Below, one piece after another: positions 5,478-10,332 of a stretch of DNA of 10,332 nt. The notes below the pieces were generated by a model. That model was not told where the DNA came from and did not search any database. It saw only the letters and a program-made list of their open reading frames with translations. The number at the start of each line of letters is the position of its first letter. The stretch's first letter is position 1. The translations under genes and the position numbers were made by a program. Source of the DNA: Deltaproteobacteria bacterium (GTDB lineage Bacteria; Desulfobacterota; BSN033; UBA1163); contig VGSD01000065.1 in NCBI GenBank assembly GCA_016875155.1, positions 1 to 10,332 of the forward strand, given 5' to 3'.

Positions 5478-6470
5478 ATGCATGAATTGTACTTAGAAAA
5501 ACCAGGCGACTTGAAGATGAAAAAAAGTGAACCTCCTCCTTCACCCAAAGAGGATGAAGTGAGGGTTAGGGTAATCTATGGGGGAATTTGCGGCTCGGAC
5601 CTTAGAGTTTTTAGAGGAACGATTCCTTATGCGAACTATCCTTGCCGTCCTGGTCATGAGATTTTGGGAACGGTCGTTGAGGCGGGGAAGAAATCGCTAC
5701 ATCAAGTCGGAGCCAAAGTGGTCTCTTTTCCTAATACCTATTGCGGCCAGTGTGAATTCTGCCTGAAAAACAAAACCAACATCTGCAAGGAGAAGAAATC
5801 CTTCGGAGTCACCGTGAATGGTCTGTTTGCCCAGGAGATTATAATTGATTCCGAATTCGCGGTGCCTGTCCCTTCAGATCTGGTGGACGAGAGGGCAATA
5901 CTTATCGAACCTTTTGCCGTAAATGTCCACGCTTTAAAAAAAGCCAGCATCACCAAGGGAACATCGGTAGGTGTCATCGGTTGTGGCACAGAGGGTTTAT
6001 TGGCCATTGCCCTCCTTAACCATGTGGGCGCCGATATAACCGTGCTGGATGTCATCCCGGCAAAGATGGAAAAGGCTAAAAGTTTTTCCAAACAGATAAA
6101 AGCCATCCATCCTACTGATGTTAAAGACCAGATGTTCGATGTGGTCGTCGAAGCCGCTGGAATGAAAGCGTCTTTGGAGCAGGCGTTCCAGCTTGTGAAA
6201 CCAGGTGGCGATCTCATTTCGCTGGGCATAACCGGGGAAGAGATCATCTACCCAGCACTGCGTATCACTCGTGGCGAGATAACGATTCACGGGACTATTA
6301 TTTATACGAAGAGAGATTTTGCGGACGCACTCGCACTTCTGGAAGATCCTACGTTTAATGTCGCCCCGGTGCTTTCAAAGATCGTTCCTTTTACTCAATA
6401 CCAGGAGGCATTTGCCGATGCTTTGACCGGCAACTTTGCAAAAATTGTTCTTGACTTTAAGGAGGCTTAG
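5478..6470 (+). CDS. Zinc-dependent medium-chain dehydrogenase (second)
   Basis: A 330-residue MDR-superfamily zinc dehydrogenase, clearly diverged from its upstream neighbour. Catalytic zinc ligands are Cys38 (GICGSD), His60-Glu61 (GHEILG) and Glu144 (IEP). The structural zinc cysteines are Cys89, Cys92, Cys95 and Cys103. The nucleotide motif is GCGTEG at 168-173, with Asp191 after strand 2 suggesting NAD. The GGICGSD and RPGHE segments resemble the sorbitol, threonine and galactitol dehydrogenase branch. The start at 5478 has only a modest AGGA (5464-5467) ten bases upstream; the N-terminus is short but includes the first strand of the fold, so the start is plausible. It ends 87 bases before tctC. 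Substrate unknown; probably a secondary alcohol in the same pathway as the Gfo/Idh enzymes. Confidence 0.9.
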   Translation: MHELYLEKPGDLKMKKSEPPPSPKEDEVRVRVIYGGICGSDLRVFRGTIPYANYPCRPGHEILGTVVEAGKKSLHQVGAKVVSFPNTYCGQCEFCLKNKTNICKEKKSFGVTVNGLFAQEIIIDSEFAVPVPSDLVDERAILIEPFAVNVHALKKASITKGTSVGVIGCGTEGLLAIALLNHVGADITVLDVIPAKMEKAKSFSKQIKAIHPTDVKDQMFDVVVEAAGMKASLEQAFQLVKPGGDLISLGITGEEIIYPALRITRGEITIHGTIIYTKRDFADALALLEDPTFNVAPVLSKIVPFTQYQEAFADALTGNFAKIVLDFKEA

Positions 6471-6557
6471 TATAGTATCTTTCAACCGCTTGTTCATATG
6501 AAGCCATTTAAATTAAGGTCATTTTTTTAACCCATTCCAAGAAAGGAGGATATTAAG
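6471..6557. promoter_or_regulatory. Leader region of tctC
   Basis: These 87 bases are AT-rich and end in AAGGAGG (6543-6549), a near-consensus ribosome binding site eight bases before the tctC ATG. A promoter here would make sense for the transporter genes, but I cannot point to a -35/-10 pair with confidence, and there is no strong terminator in the gap. Confidence 0.35.
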
Positions 6558-7550
6558 ATGAAGAAGATGTTGTTCATGGTTGGGTTGGTTTTAATCTCTT
6601 TTTCGGTGGCTCAGGCGCAGGACTTTCCAGTAAAGGACCTCTCGGGCATCATCATGTGGGGAGCTGGAGGCGCGACTGACAATGTAGCACGGGCCCTTAC
6701 CCCTTGGGCTGAAAAACATCTCGGGAAACAGATTGTTCTCCAGAACAAGCCAGGGGCCACTGGTGCGGTTTCAACACAGTGGGTTCACAGTCAGGCAGCG
6801 GATGGATACACGATCCTTTGGGGTGCTGAGAATCCTCAACTCTATCGAGTCCTTGATATTTCTCCGCTTGACTACAAAGATTTCTATCCGGTCCATGTCA
6901 CGGCTCGAGGCGTTGGATTAATTGCATGCAACATCAACGCACCGTGGAAAACCCTCAAGGACCTCTTTGACGACGCAAAGAAACAACCAGGTCAAATCAA
7001 AATGGGTTCAACTGGTCCAGGAGGCCTTCCCTTTGTTGCGGGTGCGATGATGAAAGCGACCCATGGTTTAACTTTCAACGCCATTCCCTTCCCGGGTGAG
7101 GGACCAGGCATGACCGCCATGATGGGTGGCCATGTTCAGTGGATGACAGTTGGCCTGACAGCAGGCCGGGAACATGTACGGGCGGGAAGAATTAGACCGC
7201 TTGCTTTGCTTGCCGATGAGCCGGTTTCAGGTTTGGAGGATATTCCCTTAATTGTCCGAATCTTTCCAGAATATAAAAAGTACCTTCCCTGGGGACCATT
7301 TTATGGCGTGTGGGTGAAAAGGGAGGTGCCTGAAACAGCAAAGAGGAAACTTGTCGATGCTTTCCAGAAGGGAGGCAAAGAGGACAAGTTCCAGTCTTTT
7401 ATTAAAGACTTTGGAGCAATCTACATGGGGACTTATGGTGACGAGGCAGACAAATTCCTTAAACACTGGCAGTCGGTGACCTGCTGGCTTCTTGAGGATG
7501 CTGCTGCGACGAAGGTCTCCCCGGATAAATTTGGAATTCCAAAACCATGA
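6558..7550 (+). CDS. tctC: Tripartite tricarboxylate transporter binding protein (Bug/TctC family)
   Basis: Periplasmic solute-binding subunit of a TTT transporter (Bug family), which delivers carboxylates such as tricarboxylates, aromatic acids or sugar acids to TctAB. It has 330 residues, the usual size. Residues 1-20 form a signal peptide with the cleavage motif Ala-Gln-Ala before Gln21. Family landmarks follow: WGAGGATDNVAR near 34-45 (the first ligand loop), NKPGATGA near 63-70, DGYTILWG near 82-89, STGPGG near 151-156 (second ligand loop), and PFPGEGPGMTAMMGGHVQ near 177-194. The ATG is fixed by AAGGAGG. Its TGA is immediately followed by the terminal repeat of a 228-base element, which together with a 12-bp stem separates it from tctB. 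The binding protein may therefore be made in excess of the membrane subunits. Substrate unknown. Confidence 0.93.
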   Translation: MKKMLFMVGLVLISFSVAQAQDFPVKDLSGIIMWGAGGATDNVARALTPWAEKHLGKQIVLQNKPGATGAVSTQWVHSQAADGYTILWGAENPQLYRVLDISPLDYKDFYPVHVTARGVGLIACNINAPWKTLKDLFDDAKKQPGQIKMGSTGPGGLPFVAGAMMKATHGLTFNAIPFPGEGPGMTAMMGGHVQWMTVGLTAGREHVRAGRIRPLALLADEPVSGLEDIPLIVRIFPEYKKYLPWGPFYGVWVKREVPETAKRKLVDAFQKGGKEDKFQSFIKDFGAIYMGTYGDEADKFLKHWQSVTCWLLEDAAATKVSPDKFGIPKP

Positions 7551-7778
7551 CCTAAATTGAGCGATTCACCCTATCTCCCAAGAGGGGCGGAGATGCCTCA
7601 AACCTTTTTAGAATGCGATACGTTGAATGTCTGGGTAATGGACCCTAAGCTTTCACCAAACGGGTGATGATTGAACAGGCCCTATGGTTGATTCATTCGA
7701 TCAAAGGTAATCGCTCTAAAAGGCTTTTCGGCCTCCCCGTCCCCCTTGTGAAGGGTGAAAAAAATCGCTCAATTTAGG
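7551..7778. repeat. 228-base element with perfect 16-base terminal inverted repeats
   Basis: CCTAAATTGAGCGATT at 7551-7566 is exactly inverted at 7763-7778. Inside, the symmetry continues imperfectly: TCACCC after the left repeat matches GGGTGA before the right one, followed by G/C-rich segments and TTTTTAGA versus TCTAAAA. The GAGCGATT core recurs inverted at 7709-7716. A local hairpin, ATCTCC with GGAGAT, lies at 7573-7594. No plausible coding frame is inside. It begins at the first base after the tctC stop codon. No clear target-site duplication flanks it. It could be a MITE-like element or a long structured RNA segment between tctC and tctB. Confidence 0.7.
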
Positions 7779-7797
7779 CGTGAATAAGAAGGTTTTC

Positions 7798-7829
7798 CCC
7801 TCTCTCCCTATTTTAAAAGGGAGAGAGGG
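7798..7829. repeat. 12-bp G/A-rich palindrome upstream of tctB
   Basis: CCCTCTCTCCCT (7798-7809) pairs without mismatch with AGGGAGAGAGGG (7818-7829); the intervening eight bases can add two T-A pairs. It is the longest perfect stem in the window. GACTTAAGG follows, with no T run, so it is better read as an intercistronic repeat or transcript-stabilising hairpin than as a terminator. Confidence 0.65.
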
Positions 7830-7908
7830 ACTTAAGGTTTGATCGTGGCAAGAAGATTTTTGTCTCCATTGACTCCCCTTTTTGGGGAAGGCAAGGGTTT
7901 TAATTAAG

Positions 7909-8373
7909 ATGGAAGATCAGCTCAAGCGAAGACCGGGGGAAAAAATATTTATCTGGTTTCTTCTCGCCTTTGGCATTTTTGCCTTAACCCAGGCCTTTCG
8001 AATTCCCCATCTCGAAAACCTTTCTTCATCTGGGGCGTTTCCCATTTTTATCTGTTCAATCCTGATCCTAACCTCTATCCGCATTCTGTGGAAAAATCGT
8101 AATCGTTATACTTCTTTTAGATTGAGAGAAGAACTTAGGCTGGGCCAGCGCTTTGTATTCCCAGGAAAGGTCCTGATTTATACCCTCATCCTGGTTCTTT
8201 ATATCTTCTCTCTTGCACCACTCCATTTTTTTGCGAGTTGCTATCTCTTTCTTGTCGGATCTTTTATTTTTCTGAAAGGGACCTCGATTAAACGCTCTTT
8301 TTTCATTGGGGCCGGGATGCTGGTCACCATCTATCTCTTCTTTCAGTATATTTTTAAGGTCATTCTCTGGTAA
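7909..8373 (+). CDS. tctB: TTT transporter small membrane subunit (TctB)
   Basis: Small inner-membrane subunit of the TTT transporter; it partners with TctA in proton- or sodium-coupled uptake of the ligand brought by TctC. The 154 residues fit the family. Hydrophobic segments lie at about 12-30, 42-61, 87-103, 105-123 and 129-149, with a basic loop at 62-80; some of these may pair as one re-entrant segment, since TctB usually has four helices. The SGAFPIFI segment near 41-48 matches the conserved phrase at the start of the second helix. The ATG at 7909 is preferred to an in-frame TTG at 7882, because AAGGG (7893-7897) lies 11 bases upstream and the TTG sits inside a small hairpin. tctA starts 15 bases after its stop. 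Confidence 0.88.
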   Translation: MEDQLKRRPGEKIFIWFLLAFGIFALTQAFRIPHLENLSSSGAFPIFICSILILTSIRILWKNRNRYTSFRLREELRLGQRFVFPGKVLIYTLILVLYIFSLAPLHFFASCYLFLVGSFIFLKGTSIKRSFFIGAGMLVTIYLFFQYIFKVILW

Positions 8374-8388
8374 CAGGGAAAACTTGTT

Positions 8389-9897
8389 ATGGGAAATTAT
8401 TTAGACTATTTTTTGATGACGTGGGTTAGCCCAAAACTCATGTTTTTAGTTGCCATTGGGACGTTTTGTGGAATCTACGTTGGAGCTATCCCTGGGCTTT
8501 CCGTAACAATGGCGGTTTCGATTCTGATATCCTTTACTTTTTCATGGGATATCAATCCTGCATTAGCTCTCATGGCAGGGATTTATATGGGAGGCGTTTA
8601 TGGGGGATCTCGGTCAGCGATCCTGTTGAATATTCCCGGTGCTCCGGCTGCTATTGCCACGAGTTTTGATGGTTATCCGTTGGCTAAAATTGGGGAGGCA
8701 GGAAATGCGATCGGATTGGCGACCGTGGCTTCGGTGATTGGTGGATTTATAGGAATTATCATCTTAGCGTTAGCCGCCCCGATCATTTCTGAATACTCCC
8801 TCTTATTTGCTCCAAGGGATTATTTCCTGTTGGCTGTAATGGGAATTCTTCTCGTAGGGAGTCTTTCCGGTGAATCACTGGCCAAAGGAGTTTTTTCGGG
8901 AGCACTTGGAGTCCTGCTCAGCATGGTGGGGATGGATTCTTTTACAGGTCAGGGGCGATTTACTTTCGGCAGTGTCTATCTCATGAGCGGTATCCATTAT
9001 GTCGCCATCATGATCGGTCTCTTCGGTATTTCGGAAGCCTTGGTCCAGATTCACGACATCGCCGTAGAACCGATCAAGCAACAGGTCAATAAGATCATTC
9101 CATCGTGGAGACTGCTCTTTAAGCATCTTCCTTTAATCATTAAGTCAGGTTTCATTGGGGTCTGGATAGGTGCTTTGCCTGGCACGGGAGGAGATATCGC
9201 TGCGCTTCTTTCTTATGGCCATGCGAGAAGAAGCGTGAAAAAACCAACGAGGCCTTTTGGTCAGGGGGCCTATGAAGGAATCATTGCCCCTGAAACTGCA
9301 AACAATGCTGCCATTGGTGGGGCTTACATCCCGATGCTGACTCTTGGAATTCCCGGAGATGCGGTAACGGCTGTTCTTATAGGCGCTCTTTTTATTCACG
9401 GTTTGAAACCAGGACCAATGTTGATGATTGAAACCCCGCATCTCTTCTGGTTCACCGTGGGGAATCTTTTATTGGCGGATATCTTTCTTCTTATTTTTGG
9501 CCTCTCCGGGATCAAGATCTTCACCAAACTCGTAGAGGTCCGAAAGGGTTTGCTCCTCCCTACGATCATCATCATATCAGTTGTCGGAACCTATGCCATT
9601 AACAACAGTATCAGTGACGTCTATTGGATGCTCGGATTCGGAATATTTGGGTATGTCCTGAAAATGTATGGGTTTCAAGTAGGCCCGGTTATTCTCGGAG
9701 TCATCCTGGGGCCTCTTATGGAAGATAATTACAGGAGGGCGATGTTAGATGTTCATAACAATATTTTTGGGTTTTTCTTTCAACTGGTCAGAAATCCTCT
9801 CACCCTTGTGCTGACTTTATCGATTGTTGTCATGATCTTTGGCCAGGCTCAATTATGGACAAGAATAAAAACAAAAGTTAAGCGAAAACAGGAATAA
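8389..9897 (+). CDS. tctA: TTT transporter large membrane subunit (TctA)
   Basis: Large integral-membrane subunit of the TTT transporter, 502 residues, the usual size, with about 10-12 hydrophobic segments. It shows the duplicated family motifs. The first half has YVGAIPGLSVTM (30-41), GIYMGGVYGGSRSAILLNIPGAP (64-86) and ATSFDGYPLA (90-99). The second half has GALPGTGGDIAALLSYG (261-277), FGQGAYEGIIAPETANNAA (290-308) and MLTLGIPGD (316-324). It is complete, ending in a basic tail (RIKTKVKRKQE). AGGGAA (8375-8380) precedes the ATG. It is tightly linked to tctB (15 bases) and to the aroQ-like gene (13 bases), so these three are very probably one transcript. The substrate is unknown. Confidence 0.95.
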   Translation: MGNYLDYFLMTWVSPKLMFLVAIGTFCGIYVGAIPGLSVTMAVSILISFTFSWDINPALALMAGIYMGGVYGGSRSAILLNIPGAPAAIATSFDGYPLAKIGEAGNAIGLATVASVIGGFIGIIILALAAPIISEYSLLFAPRDYFLLAVMGILLVGSLSGESLAKGVFSGALGVLLSMVGMDSFTGQGRFTFGSVYLMSGIHYVAIMIGLFGISEALVQIHDIAVEPIKQQVNKIIPSWRLLFKHLPLIIKSGFIGVWIGALPGTGGDIAALLSYGHARRSVKKPTRPFGQGAYEGIIAPETANNAAIGGAYIPMLTLGIPGDAVTAVLIGALFIHGLKPGPMLMIETPHLFWFTVGNLLLADIFLLIFGLSGIKIFTKLVEVRKGLLLPTIIIISVVGTYAINNSISDVYWMLGFGIFGYVLKMYGFQVGPVILGVILGPLMEDNYRRAMLDVHNNIFGFFFQLVRNPLTLVLTLSIVVMIFGQAQLWTRIKTKVKRKQE

Positions 9898-9910
9898 GAT
9901 AGGAGGCATT

Positions 9911-10332
9911 ATGAAAAAAGCCTTGGTCCTCCATGGGGTTAATCTCAATATGTTCGGAAAACGTGATCCAGCCCAATACGGAACCGTCACTCTCGATGAA
10001 ATCAATAAGAGGCTTAAAGGGCTTGCGAAAGAGTTAGGCGTTAAGTTGGAGATCTTTCAGACCAACCATGAAGGGGCGATGTGCGAAAAAATCCATCAGG
10101 CTCATCAGGAGAAAGTCGATGCCGTTGTGATTAACGCCGGTGCCTGGACGCACTATAGCTATGCTTTAAGGGATGCCCTGGCGATTCTTAAAGTGCCGAT
10201 CATTGAGGTCCACATGTCCAATATCCATGCGAGGGAAGAGTTCAGACACCATTCTGTGATTTCCTCCATAGCCAAAGGCCAGATTGCAGGGTTTGGTGTC
10301 CAGAGTTATCTTCTCGGTTTGAGGGCCGCCGT
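9911..10332 (+). CDS. aroQ: Type II 3-dehydroquinate dehydratase (3' end cut by window)
   Basis: Type II dehydroquinase interconverts 3-dehydroquinate and 3-dehydroshikimate; it serves the shikimate pathway or, in catabolic settings, quinate breakdown. The window holds 140 codons of a family of about 145-150, so only a few residues are missing. Active-site residues fall at family positions: Asn11 (GVNLN), Arg18 and Tyr23 of the lid loop (GKRDPAQYG), Asn75 (INAGAWTH) with His81, Glu99 and His101 (EVHMSNIHAREEF), and Arg112. Differences from common family sequences are GVNLN for GPNLN and AWTHYS where many have AYTHTS. AGGAGG (9901-9906) precedes the ATG. Its position 13 bases after tctA suggests a catabolic dehydroquinase or a relative with a new substrate rather than the housekeeping enzyme; that part is inference. 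Confidence 0.9.
   Translation, partial: MKKALVLHGVNLNMFGKRDPAQYGTVTLDEINKRLKGLAKELGVKLEIFQTNHEGAMCEKIHQAHQEKVDAVVINAGAWTHYSYALRDALAILKVPIIEVHMSNIHAREEFRHHSVISSIAKGQIAGFGVQSYLLGLRAA

Larger units (their letters stand above)
7551..7908. other. Intercistronic gap between tctC and tctB
   Basis: This 358-base interval holds the 228-base inverted-repeat element, the 12-bp stem at 7798-7829 and a 5-bp stem at 7874-7888 beside the tctB ribosome binding site. tctC and tctBA are usually close together, so the gap is unusually long and structured. I see no gene and no confident promoter in it. Confidence 0.65.

Noticed and set aside
7874..7888. TCCCC/GGGGA hairpin beside the tctB start as a regulatory element or TTG start
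   Set aside because: Only five base pairs; it may affect translation, but nothing supports a specific function, and the ATG at 7909 is the better start.
7840..7908. Sigma-54-like promoter before tctB suggested by a TGGCA at about 7846
   Set aside because: The matching downstream TTGCA-type GC element is absent at the required spacing.

Overview
The window (about 10.3 kb, roughly 50% GC) reads as an accessory catabolic and transport region of an anaerobic or environmental proteobacterium-like organism. The best guess is Desulfobacterota (former Deltaproteobacteria). This rests on the mix of TRAP and tripartite tricarboxylate (TTT) transporters with Gfo/Idh and zinc-alcohol dehydrogenases, and on the many G/C-run palindromes between genes. 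No marker gene is present, so the taxonomic guess is weak. All convincing genes are on the + strand, and most have strong AGGAGG-type ribosome binding sites.

Layout. The tail of an unidentified CDS (1-66) is followed by a lone TRAP solute-binding protein (147-1163) and a likely terminator. A 419-base gene-free stretch follows, containing a pair of inverted palindromes (1345-1531). Next are two tandem paralogous Gfo/Idh/MocA oxidoreductases (1583-2629 and 2806-3852), separated by tandem 9-base repeats and a short hairpin between direct repeats. A DUF559 (PD-(D/E)XK-like) endonuclease gene (about 3849-4334) comes next, with a G/C palindrome at each end arranged as inverted repeats. After it lie two zinc-dependent medium-chain dehydrogenases (4365-5396 and 5478-6470). 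Then comes a complete TTT system: tctC (6558-7550), tctB (7909-8373) and tctA (8389-9897). The window closes with a type II 3-dehydroquinate dehydratase (aroQ-like, from 9911, cut by the window end) 13 bases after tctA.

How the genes may work together. Two periplasmic binding proteins of unrelated transporter families, four NAD(P)-dependent dehydrogenases and a dehydroquinase suggest uptake and stepwise oxidation of a carboxylated polyol or cyclic polyol; a quinate- or shikimate-like acid is one candidate. This is inference; no substrate can be read from the sequence.

The least ordinary content is between the genes. The nuclease bracketed by inverted palindromes looks like a small self-contained insertion whose ends are translated as part of the protein. 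The 1345-1531 element has the same end architecture without a nuclease gene. A separate 228-base element with perfect 16-base terminal inverted repeats begins at the base after the tctC stop codon and, with a further 12-bp stem, separates the binding-protein gene from its membrane subunits.
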